Shown: piece by piece, positions 57,043 to 64,000 of the stretch
Layout: each line of letters starts with the position of its first letter
Position numbering within the stretch: the first letter of the stretch is position 1
Assembly: GCA_041690355.1 (NCBI GenBank)
Contig: JAWLHK010000002.1
Span: 248,001 to 312,000, forward strand
Source: JAWLHK01 sp041690355 [NCBI: bacterium]
GTDB lineage: Bacteria; J088; JAWLBW01
Reading direction: 5' to 3'
Length of the DNA: 64,000 nt
Position numbers and translations under genes: made by a program
The notes under the pieces: generated by a model
Told to the model about the DNA's origin: nothing
The model's input: only the letters and a program-made list of their open reading frames with translations
The model's database searches: none

Positions 57043-58056
57043 CTAGGCCCGCGAGCCCGTGGGCGGCTCGACCGGATTCTCGACCGTGTCGTCGAGCTGC
57101 TTGCGCAGGGCGGCCGGATCGAGCGCCTTGAGCGCCATCGCGCCTGAACCCGGCACCCGGTCGGGATACCGGTTCGTCCATGTACGCGCCGGAAAATCGA
57201 ACTCCAGAATCGGCGCCAGCTCCTGAAAGTGCATGTCGGGATCAAACTCCGACTTGCGCCGCATGCGCCGGCCTTCCTTATGCAGGCGCTGGGCCGTGTC
57301 GAGCATGCGCTGCCCGGTCGGATCGTTGTGGTAGGTATGCGAGCGATCCAGCTGATGCAGCATGTCGAAAATACTGTTCATGGCCAGGTGATCGTAGCGG
57401 TGCGCGTCGGCGGCGTCGAACTGCCATGGTGAGCGCTGGTTCATGGAATTGAGCGCGCTGCGCCACTGCTTCATGTTCTGCACGAACAGGGTCGAGTTGA
57501 AGATCATTTTGTTCACGCGGTGTGAAAAGATGGTCTCTTCGAGCTGCGACTGGAGCAGCGCGTCGTCGCGCGGATCCACCAGACGCTGAATACGGCCGGC
57601 CATGTCCCAGATCGGTTTCTGCGTCCGCCCGTCGTAGCGCACCTCCCAGTAGGCATGCTTGAATCCCCGCGGGGCGTCGCTGCGCAGGACCTGGGAGGGA
57701 ATGAATATGTTGTGGGCGATCGTGTCGGCGGCCAGGTGGGTGATATAGCCCCACATGAAGGCTTTCTGCGGCTCGTCGGGGGCCTTTTCGAGCAGCTCGA
57801 AGGCGACGTCCCAGTTGTGGCAGTGCAGCCGGTAATCGATGTACTTCTTGCCCAGAATCAGATCGGCCGCCAGGTTCCCGTACATGTAGTCGAACGAGTA
57901 CGTGGCGAGCAGCGTGCGCAGGGCGACCGGCACCATCTCGAGGTTGATGAGGACCTCGCTCGCAAAGCGCAGATGCGTGGCGGGGCCCCAGGCCCATGCC
58001 GCGTCGGGCACGAGAAAAACGAGCAGAAAACCGATGAAGATGGACAAGAAAACCAT
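57043..58056 (-). CDS. Zinc-dependent phospholipase C domain protein
   Basis: This 337-aa exported protein begins with a signal peptide ending AWA; the mature N-terminus is WGPATHL, where Trp1 would be a zinc ligand in the PF00882 family. Other probable ligands are in DLILGKKYIDYRLHCHNW, GYITHLAADTIAHN and HRYDHLAM. An in-frame GTG two codons upstream is an alternative start. The last 26 residues before PPTGSRA are encoded opposite to a duplicated 80-bp segment. Lipase activity is inferred from the family. Confidence 0.85.
   Translation of the reverse strand: MVFLSIFIGFLLVFLVPDAAWAWGPATHLRFASEVLINLEMVPVALRTLLATYSFDYMYGNLAADLILGKKYIDYRLHCHNWDVAFELLEKAPDEPQKAFMWGYITHLAADTIAHNIFIPSQVLRSDAPRGFKHAYWEVRYDGRTQKPIWDMAGRIQRLVDPRDDALLQSQLEETIFSHRVNKMIFNSTLFVQNMKQWRSALNSMNQRSPWQFDAADAHRYDHLAMNSIFDMLHQLDRSHTYHNDPTGQRMLDTAQRLHKEGRRMRRKSEFDPDMHFQELAPILEFDFPARTWTNRYPDRVPGSGAMALKALDPAALRKQLDDTVENPVEPPTGSRA
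57069..57148. repeat. 80-bp duplicated segment, copy B (within the phospholipase-like gene)
   Basis: Direct repeat of 52399-52478. Here the minus strand is coding and gives the residues around ALKALDPAALRKQLDDTVEN, while copy A is coding on the plus strand. Confidence 0.9.
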
Positions 58057-58196
58057 GCGCACGCGTCCGGCGGATTGTTACAATACCACCCATTATATCG
58101 GACACTGGATGCGCGTCGCAGCCTGCGATGGGCACGTTCGGCAACCCCCGCCGCCCTGCCTGCCCGGCCGGAGGGGGTTCCGGGGACGGACGAAGC

Positions 58197-59099
58197 ATGG
58201 ATGAGTGGAAGGACACGCTGCGGCAGATCCGGTCGCACCTCGAGTACCTGCGCGACATGGGGGTGACCGAGCTGAGCCTGCCCACCGAGGAGGCCGAAGC
58301 GCAGCTGCGCGCCGGACCCTCGGGGGGGAGGGGGGCTGCCGCCGCTCCTCAGTCGAGCCCCTCCCGGTCATTCGCTCCGCCGCCGCCTGCTCCGCCCCCG
58401 GCCGTCGGTTCTGCTTCGCCGCCCCCGCCGCAACCCGCCCGGGAAGCGCCGCGTGCGTATGAGGCCCCCGCAGCCGTCGCGGCCGCTGCGATGCCCGCCG
58501 CCCGCGCCCCCGCGCCTGCGTCCCTGCCGGTGGCAGAGGGGCTCGAGCCGATGGAACGCGAGGTTTCGGGCTGCCGCCAGTGCCGGCTCTGTGAGAAACG
58601 CACGCAGACGGTCTTCGGCAGCGGCAATCCCCAGGCCGATCTGATGTTCGTCGGCGAGGGCCCGGGGGCCGAGGAAGATCGGCGCGGTCTCCCCTTCGTG
58701 GGTGAAGCCGGGCAGCTTCTCGCGAAAATCATCGAGGCCATGGGGACGACCCGTGAGGCGGTCTACATCGCCAACGTCGTAAAGTGCCGCCCGCCGAACA
58801 ACCGCACCCCGATGCTCGACGAAATCGAGGCCTGCTATCCGTACCTGCGGCGCCAGATCGCGGCCGTGAAGCCGAAGATTATCGTGGCCCTCGGCGCGCC
58901 GGCGACCCAGACGCTGCTCGGCGTGAGCATGCCGATTTCGCGCATGCGCGGCAGCTTCTACCGGTACGGCGAAATCCAGGTCATGCCCACCTTTCACCCC
59001 GCCTATCTCCTGCGGAATCCGGGGGAAAAGCGGGCCGTCTGGGAGGATATGCAGAAAGTCATGGCCGCGCTCAATCTGACTCAGGGGGACAAGGCATGA
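58197..59099 (+). CDS. Family 4-type uracil-DNA glycosylase
   Basis: This 300-aa protein has a short helical N-terminus, a Pro/Ala-rich linker (about 45-115) and a C-terminal glycosylase domain. The Fe-S Cys are in GCRQCRLC (about 128-134), with further Cys in VVKCRPP and EACYPYL. The active-site block is VGEGPGAEEDRRGLPFVGEAG, and the catalytic-helper HPAYLLR follows near the end. Family 4 enzymes remove uracil from DNA. The stop overlaps the next start (ATGA). Confidence 0.93.
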   Translation: MDEWKDTLRQIRSHLEYLRDMGVTELSLPTEEAEAQLRAGPSGGRGAAAAPQSSPSRSFAPPPPAPPPAVGSASPPPPQPAREAPRAYEAPAAVAAAAMPAARAPAPASLPVAEGLEPMEREVSGCRQCRLCEKRTQTVFGSGNPQADLMFVGEGPGAEEDRRGLPFVGEAGQLLAKIIEAMGTTREAVYIANVVKCRPPNNRTPMLDEIEACYPYLRRQIAAVKPKIIVALGAPATQTLLGVSMPISRMRGSFYRYGEIQVMPTFHPAYLLRNPGEKRAVWEDMQKVMAALNLTQGDKA

Positions 59100-60433
59100 A
59101 GTTCCTGGGAAGATTCCTTTCCGCCCTGTTCGCGATTGTCGCCTTCGCGCTGCCCGCCGCGGCCCAGGAGACCGGCGACGCTGCCGGAGGCCCGCTCGTG
59201 TTCGAGGCGGTGCTCACCCAGGACATGATCAATCCGGCGACGGCCGAGTACATCGAGCGCGCCATCGCCAGGGCCGAAGAAGAAAAGGCGGCGGCGCTGC
59301 TCATCCGCATCGACACTCCGGGCGGCATGCTGCAGAGCACGCGCAGCATCGTGCGCGCCATGCTCGCCGCCAAGGTTCCGATTGTGACCTACGTGGCGCC
59401 GGGCGGCGCGCAGGCCGGCTCGGCCGGGGTCTTCATCACGATGGCCGGCCACGTGGCCGCCATGGCGCCGGGAACCAACATCGGCGCGGCCCATCCGGTC
59501 GCCGGGGGCGGTGAAGACATCGGCGAGCAGGGCGGCAGCGCGATGGAAGAGAAGGTCGTCAACGATACGCGCGCCTTTGCCGAGGCCATCGCCCGGGAAC
59601 GCGGGCGTAACGAGGCATGGGCCGCCGCGGCCGTGACCAGCTCGGTCTCGGTGGCCGCCGAAGAAGCCTTGCGCGAGAAGGTCATCGACCTGATCGCCGC
59701 GAACACCGGGGAGCTGCTCGCGCAGATTGACGGGCGCGAGGTCACGACGGAAAGCGGCACGATGACCCTGCGCACGGCGGGCGCCCGGGTCGTCACGCTC
59801 GAGATGACCTTCAAGCAGAAGCTCATCTCGTTTCTCGCGAATCCGAACATCGCCTACATGCTGCTCACGCTCGGCTTTCTCGGGTTGTATGTGGAGCTGT
59901 CGAATCCGGGGCTCATCCTGCCCGGGGTGGCGGGCGTGCTCTGCCTGATTCTCGGTTTTGTGGCTCTGCAGATCATCCCGTTCAACGCGGGGGGGCTCGC
60001 GCTGATCCTGCTGGGGATCGTACTGTTCGTCGCCGAGATCTTCGTCCCCGGCTTCGGCCTGCTGACCGCCGGAGGCGTCGTCGCGCTCGTGCTGGGGGGA
60101 ATTCTGCTCTTTGATACGCCGGAGGCTTCGGTGTCGGTAGACTACGGACTCATCGTAACGGTGGGCATCTCGCTCGGGATCATTTTCGGGGCCGTGGCCT
60201 ATGCCGTGGCGCGCTCGTTCCGCCGCAGGGTGACCACCGGTACCGAGGGCATGCTCGGGAAGATCGGCGTCGCCGAAAGCGACCTTTCGCCGCGCGGGAC
60301 GGTTTTCGTCAACGGCGAGATCTGGAGCGCCGTCGCGTCCAGTCCGGTATCCAAGGGCGAACGCGTCGAAGTCGTCGCTATCGACGGCCTGACCATTCAA
60401 GTGAAACCTGCTGAAGGAGGCGAACGTGCCTAA
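59096..60433 (+). CDS. NfeD family membrane-bound serine protease (ClpP-like plus NfeD domain)
   Basis: This 445-aa protein has a signal peptide (to AAA-QE), a ClpP-class domain (about 30-230; TPGGMLQST, and the nucleophile Ser in [14 protein letters not shown]), four to five transmembrane helices (about 245-370) and a C-terminal NfeD OB-fold domain (about 385-445). NfeD proteins work with slipins (SPFH) in membrane quality control. The slipin gene follows and overlaps by 8 bases. Confidence 0.92.
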   Translation: MKFLGRFLSALFAIVAFALPAAAQETGDAAGGPLVFEAVLTQDMINPATAEYIERAIARAEEEKAAALLIRIDTPGGMLQSTRSIVRAMLAAKVPIVTYVAPGGAQAGSAGVFITMAGHVAAMAPGTNIGAAHPVAGGGEDIGEQGGSAMEEKVVNDTRAFAEAIARERGRNEAWAAAAVTSSVSVAAEEALREKVIDLIAANTGELLAQIDGREVTTESGTMTLRTAGARVVTLEMTFKQKLISFLANPNIAYMLLTLGFLGLYVELSNPGLILPGVAGVLCLILGFVALQIIPFNAGGLALILLGIVLFVAEIFVPGFGLLTAGGVVALVLGGILLFDTPEASVSVDYGLIVTVGISLGIIFGAVAYAVARSFRRRVTTGTEGMLGKIGVAESDLSPRGTVFVNGEIWSAVASSPVSKGERVEVVAIDGLTIQVKPAEGGERA

Positions 60434-61178
60434 CCTGTTCTATCTTGTCGTTGCGGCGGTCATCCTCATTTCCTTTCTGTCGGCGGCCATCAAGATCTTC
60501 AACGAGTACGAGCGCGGCGTCGTGTTTCGCCTCGGCCGCTACGTGGGGATCAAGGGGCCGGGGCTCGTCATCCTGATTCCCTTCATCGATAAGGCGGTCA
60601 CGGTCAGCCTGCGCACCGTCACCCTCGACGTGCCTCCGCAGGACGTCATCACCAAGGACAACGTGTCGGTCAAGGTGAACGCGGTGCTCTACTTTCGCGT
60701 CCTGCACCCGAACAAGGCCGTGCTCGAGGTCGAAAACTTCCTCTACGCCACGAGCCAGCTTGCCCAGACGACCCTGCGCAGCGTGTGCGGCGAAGCCGAC
60801 CTCGACGATCTGCTCAGCGAGCGCGAGAAGCTCAACCATGATCTGCAGTCCATTCTCGACAGGCAGACTGATCCGTGGGGCATCAAGGTGAGCGCCGTGG
60901 AACTCAAGCACATCGACCTGCCGCAGGAGATGCAGCGGGCCATGGCGCGCCAGGCCGAGGCCGAGCGCGAGCGGCGCGCCAAGGTCATCGCGGCCGACGG
61001 TGAGTTCCAGGCTTCGACCAAGCTGGCTGAAGCGGCCGACGTCATGTCACAGAACCCGGTCACGTTGCAGCTGCGCTACCTGCAGACGCTGGGTGAGATC
61101 GCGACGGAAAACAATTCCACCACGGTCTTTCCCATTCCCATCGACCTGTTCACGGCCTTCACCCAGAAGAAGAGCTGA
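60426..61178 (+). CDS. Slipin (SPFH/stomatin family) membrane protein
   Basis: This 250-aa protein starts at a GTG with GAAGGAGG 5 bases upstream. It has an N-terminal transmembrane helix (about 5-25), the SPFH domain ([36 protein letters not shown]) and a C-terminal coiled-coil ([20 protein letters not shown]). The NfeD-slipin pair is common, and it may mark lipid microdomains. Confidence 0.94.
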   Translation: MPNLFYLVVAAVILISFLSAAIKIFNEYERGVVFRLGRYVGIKGPGLVILIPFIDKAVTVSLRTVTLDVPPQDVITKDNVSVKVNAVLYFRVLHPNKAVLEVENFLYATSQLAQTTLRSVCGEADLDDLLSEREKLNHDLQSILDRQTDPWGIKVSAVELKHIDLPQEMQRAMARQAEAERERRAKVIAADGEFQASTKLAEAADVMSQNPVTLQLRYLQTLGEIATENNSTTVFPIPIDLFTAFTQKKS

Positions 61179-61182
61179 CGGC

Positions 61183-62268
61183 TTGCTGCGCCGGCGTTTC
61201 GCCGTACTGCTGTTTGCGGCCGCGGCCCTCGGGTTCCCCCCCGCGGTTTCGGCCGACGGCGACGTCGTGGTCCGCGTGCGCATCGCCGGCGCCGGCAGCG
61301 TGACGGTCGAAGGAGACCTGCGCTACGAAGGCAAGGATACCGGTGGGCGGGCCAAGCGGCTCATTATTACCGTGACCGGCGGGAGCCTGCGCGTGGCCGG
61401 CGAGAGGGAACGCGGCGAACTCTCGGTGACCGCCCGCAGCGGCCGCATCAAGGTCGGCAGCTATAGCTACCGCGGGCGCATGCGCATCGCCGCCGTCGAC
61501 GGCAAGGTGCAGGTCGTGAACGTCGTCGACATGGAGAACTATCTCGCCTCGGTGCTCGGTTCCGAGATGGGAGCCTCCTGGCCGCGCGAGGCGCTTAAGG
61601 CGCAGGCGGTCGTGGCGCGCAGCTACACGCTCGTGAACAAGCGCAAGTCGCGCAACCGGGCCTTTGACGTCGACGCCTCGGTGCTCTCGCAGGTCTACAA
61701 GGGGATCAAGGGCGAAGATTCCCGCACGCGCGCCGCCGTCGACGCCACGCGCGGTGAGGTGCTCATGGTCGGCGGCGAGATCGTCGAAGGGTTCTATCAC
61801 AGCGCCTGCGGCGGCCAGACCGAAGCGGCAGCGGCGATCTGGCAGGGGAGCCCCGCATGGTTCCGCTCCGTCAAGGACCCCTACTGCGAAGCCGCCCCCG
61901 GTTACTTCTGGACTCACCGTATCGATTACCGGGAGCTCGGCCGCAAGCTCGGCGTCGGCCCGGTTACCGCCGTCAAGGTGCTCGATCGGGGCCCCGGCGG
62001 GCGCGTACTGCTGGCCCAGTTCGAGGGGGAGGGGGAGCAGCGGCTGCTCGCCGGTGACGAGGTCCGGCGGCTGCTCGGCTACGCCAACCTGAAGAGCACC
62101 TTCTTCGAAATCTCCGTCGAGGGCGCGACGTTTCTCTTCAAGGGGAGCGGCTCGGGGCACGGCGTCGGTCTCTGCCAATGGGGTGCGCGCGGCCAGGCCG
62201 AAAAGGGGCGCACCTACCGCCAGATCCTCGCCCACTACTTTCCCGCCGCCCGCCTGGCGAACCCCTGA
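61183..62268 (+). CDS. SpoIID/LytB domain protein
   Basis: This 361-aa protein starts at a TTG (61183) that gives a signal peptide (LLRRRFAVLLFAAAALGFPPAVSA). The body shows the SpoIID pattern (MENYLASVLGSEMGASWPREALKAQAVVARSYTL, FYHSACGG, and GSGSGHGVGLCQWGARG). In Bacillus SpoIID is a lytic transglycosylase for septal peptidoglycan; homologues in Gram-negatives that do not sporulate have less clear roles. It is 4 bases after the slipin gene, so it is in the same operon. Confidence 0.9.
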   Translation: MLRRRFAVLLFAAAALGFPPAVSADGDVVVRVRIAGAGSVTVEGDLRYEGKDTGGRAKRLIITVTGGSLRVAGERERGELSVTARSGRIKVGSYSYRGRMRIAAVDGKVQVVNVVDMENYLASVLGSEMGASWPREALKAQAVVARSYTLVNKRKSRNRAFDVDASVLSQVYKGIKGEDSRTRAAVDATRGEVLMVGGEIVEGFYHSACGGQTEAAAAIWQGSPAWFRSVKDPYCEAAPGYFWTHRIDYRELGRKLGVGPVTAVKVLDRGPGGRVLLAQFEGEGEQRLLAGDEVRRLLGYANLKSTFFEISVEGATFLFKGSGSGHGVGLCQWGARGQAEKGRTYRQILAHYFPAARLANP

Positions 62269-62361
62269 CCACCTTGTCAATTTGGCAAGACTGCCCTAGC
62301 CTGAAACGAGAAAGCCGGGCTGCGCACTGGGGCGCGCACCGGTCGGTTTCGGGGAGGAAGC

Positions 62362-62706
62362 ATGCGGAAGATTTTCTGCGCGCTGGGGTGGTCTTTTCTT
62401 CTGGTGGCCTGCGGCACGTTCGACGGGGAACCTCCGGGGGCTTCGGGCCCGGTGTCCCTGACAGAAGTGGACGAGACCGTCATCATCAGCCAGTCGGACG
62501 ATCGATGGAGCCGGTTCGAGCTTCCCGAAGAAGACGGGGAGTGTTCGCAGGACGCCGATTGCGAAATGGGGGGCTGTTCGGCCGAAGTCTGCACGACGGT
62601 CACGACGGCCCCGGAGCTGTTCACGACCTGTAACGAACAGCACCCCGGCAATGGTTTCCGTTGCGGCTGCATCCGGTCGCATTGCCGCTGGCAGAAATAC
62701 GAATGA
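62362..62706 (+). CDS. Small lipoprotein with eight-cysteine cluster
   Basis: This 114-aa protein has a lipobox (LLVAC, Cys17) and then eight Cys residues in the last 60 residues: ECSQDADCEMGGC, EVCTT, TTCNEQ, FRCGC and SHCRW. This matches the eight-cysteine-cluster domain seen in lipoproteins of Myxococcus and other bacteria. The cluster probably forms four disulphides. Function is unknown. GGAGG lies 6 bases before the ATG. Confidence 0.8.
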   Translation: MRKIFCALGWSFLLVACGTFDGEPPGASGPVSLTEVDETVIISQSDDRWSRFELPEEDGECSQDADCEMGGCSAEVCTTVTTAPELFTTCNEQHPGNGFRCGCIRSHCRWQKYE

Positions 62707-62734
62707 GCGTTCGGGCCGGGCCCGAACGCTCATT
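62702..62734 (+). terminator. Hairpin overlapping the stop codon of the eight-cysteine lipoprotein gene
   Basis: A 16-bp perfect inverted repeat contains the TGA stop. There is no T run, so it may act as a Rho-dependent or mRNA-stability hairpin. A TGATTCC heptad array begins at its 3' foot. Confidence 0.6.
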
Positions 62735-62806
62735 CCTGATTCCTGATTCTTGATTCCTGACCGGAACGCCCAGCGACTGCCGGCTGAAGACTGCCGCCTG
62801 AAGACT
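62731..62806. repeat. Heptad-repeat arrays between convergent genes
   Basis: TGATTCC/TGATTCT units (62731-62761), the same family as at 39.6 kb, then a family of alternating GACTGCC and GSCTGAA units (62773-62806). The latter ends one base before the stop codon of the FtsX-type gene. Confidence 0.8.
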
Positions 62807-62807
62807 G

Positions 62808-64000
62808 TTATTCGTACTCGAGCGCCGAGATGATGTTCGTCTTCGCGGCCTTCCACCCCGGATAGATGCTGGCCAGCACCGAGACGACGAAGGCGAGCAG
62901 AAAGCCGCCGACGACGCTCTCGAGGGGGAACACGAACGGGGTCGTCCAGCCGATGACCTCGCGCAGCATGATCTTCGTGATGATGGCCGTGAAGCCGACC
63001 CCCGCCAGCACACCGAAGCTTCCCGCCAGAATCCCCATGACCCCCGCCTCGTTCATGACCAGCTTCTGCAGCTGCCGGCGGGTGAAGCCGATGGCGCGCA
63101 GCATCCCCAGCTCGCGGGTGCGGTCGAGCACCGAGACCATGAGCGTGTTGATGATGCCGATGACGGCGATGATGATGGCGATGATGTACATGACATCGGT
63201 GATGCGGAACGCCTGCTGGACGGCAGTCTGCACCTCGGTCTTGTACTCGGAGTTCGTCTGCAGCACGAGCCGGTAGTTTTTCCCGAACTTGGCCGTGATC
63301 GCATCCCGCACGGCGGCGATGTTGGCCCCCGGCTTGAGGAAGACGTCATAGCTGTCGACGCCGTTGTCCTGGAAGTACTTCTTGAAGGTCGACCGGTCCA
63401 TGCCGATGACTCCCTGGTCGCTCATGTAATCCACGCGCACTCCCGCAATCGAGAAGTCGTGCGCTCCGGTGGGGGTCTTGAGGGAGACCTTGTCGCCGGC
63501 ATGCAGATTGAACCGGTTCATGAAGTTCTCCGACACGTAGACTGAGTCGTTGCCGGTCACCGCGTCGTAGACCTTCTCCGCTTCGCCCTCGATCCAGATG
63601 CCCGGGCTGTACTTACGGTATTCGGGCATCTGCACGCTGTAGAGCACGATGCCCGTGCCGCCGTAGCTCTGGTTGATCATGCGGAAGCGGTTGACGTCGG
63701 CGACCCCGTCTACCTCGCGCAGAATGTCGTCGCCCAGGGTCTCGGGCATGTCGACGGCGTCGGGGCCGGGCAGGGCCGACGAGCTGCGGATGACCAGGTC
63801 GGCCGTGACCGACTGCTCGAGCCATTCGAGCACCGAGCTCTGAAAGCTGAGCATCGTACCCTTGACCGCGACGGCCAGCGAAATGCCAATCATGAGCGCG
63901 CTCACGGTCACGCTCGTGCGGCCGGGCGTACGCGTGAGGTTGTCGGCACCCAGCTTACCCTCGACGCTGAAGAGCTTGCGCAGAACCGGGCTGAAGAGGT
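62808..64000 (-). CDS. FtsX/MacB-like ABC transporter permease (5' part outside window)
   Basis: The frame is open from the window edge to the stop at 62808 (397 codons). It reads GADNLTRTPGRTSVTVSALMIGISLAV, the conserved start of the second permease repeat of FtsX-like proteins. Then come a periplasmic domain of about 220 residues and three transmembrane helices around IIAIIIAVIGIINTLMVSVLDRTRELGMLRAIG and VVGGFLLAFVVSVLASIYPG. It probably exports lipoproteins or peptides, or signals across the membrane. An ABC ATPase gene is expected nearby, outside the window. Confidence 0.93.
   Translation of the reverse strand, partial: LFSPVLRKLFSVEGKLGADNLTRTPGRTSVTVSALMIGISLAVAVKGTMLSFQSSVLEWLEQSVTADLVIRSSSALPGPDAVDMPETLGDDILREVDGVADVNRFRMINQSYGGTGIVLYSVQMPEYRKYSPGIWIEGEAEKVYDAVTGNDSVYVSENFMNRFNLHAGDKVSLKTPTGAHDFSIAGVRVDYMSDQGVIGMDRSTFKKYFQDNGVDSYDVFLKPGANIAAVRDAITAKFGKNYRLVLQTNSEYKTEVQTAVQQAFRITDVMYIIAIIIAVIGIINTLMVSVLDRTRELGMLRAIGFTRRQLQKLVMNEAGVMGILAGSFGVLAGVGFTAIITKIMLREVIGWTTPFVFPLESVVGGFLLAFVVSVLASIYPGWKAAKTNIISALEYE

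Overview
This 64 kb window is high-GC chromosomal DNA from a Gram-negative bacterium. It encodes many lipoproteins, beta-barrel outer-membrane proteins and envelope enzymes. It also has a complete alternative complex III respiratory operon, two DUF4388 proteins, and a secreted subtilase whose C-terminus resembles a MYXO-CTERM sorting tail. The gene order yceD-rpmF-fabD-fabG-acpP-rpiB-glyA-nrdR is of a kind known from deltaproteobacterial-grade lineages. I read it as a Myxococcota-like or related deltaproteobacterial lineage; no rRNA is present, so the placement is tentative.

Layout. 1-5.3 kb: cell-surface genes on the minus strand (partial lipoprotein, beta-barrel, large S8 protease with FG-GAP repeats). 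5.4-12.4 kb: thiolase, then a DUF4388/def/DUF4388/membrane-protein operon and a DUF2804 gene. 12.5-20 kb: actABCDEF (alternative complex III), closed by a terminator. 20-24.1 kb: minus-strand genes for an RHH/histone-H1-like protein, an acyltransferase, an orphan ParA, an epimerase, a phasin-like protein and a 34-aa basic peptide. 24.4-30.2 kb: a lipoprotein, then the ribosome/fatty-acid/one-carbon operon to nrdR, which lacks plsX, fabH and fabF at their usual positions. 30.3-37.8 kb: an Nfu-type Fe-S scaffold, rho with a long leader, a lipoprotein, ruvX-mltG, typA. 37.9-43.2 kb: flavoprotein, fatty acid hydroxylase, orphan antitoxin, DoxX, three coupled small membrane proteins, a VapBC pair. 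43.2-50.5 kb: GH92 mannosidase lipoprotein, FHA protein, grxD-bolA, hppA, tRNA-Val(CAC). 50.7-57 kb: coaBC and an ECF sigma/anti-sigma/beta-barrel operon. 57-64 kb: zinc-dependent phospholipase C homologue, UDG-NfeD-slipin-SpoIID operon, eight-cysteine lipoprotein, and a partial FtsX-type permease.

Four sequence-level signals stand out. (1) Intergenic regions from about 30 to 63 kb carry mosaic arrays of degenerate 7-bp repeats from several families. They often start at stop codons, and two copies share a 75-bp non-repetitive core. (2) An 80-bp segment at the 3' end of coaBC recurs 4.67 kb away at about 95% identity, where its opposite strand encodes the C-terminus of an unrelated protein. 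(3) Several genes have a sigma70-like -10 box placed so that the predicted transcript begins at or within a few bases of the start codon, which suggests leaderless mRNAs. (4) The ECF sigma operon encodes an anti-sigma factor with an extracytoplasmic CBM48-like domain, followed by a beta-barrel and a lipoprotein that may carry a second domain of the same type.
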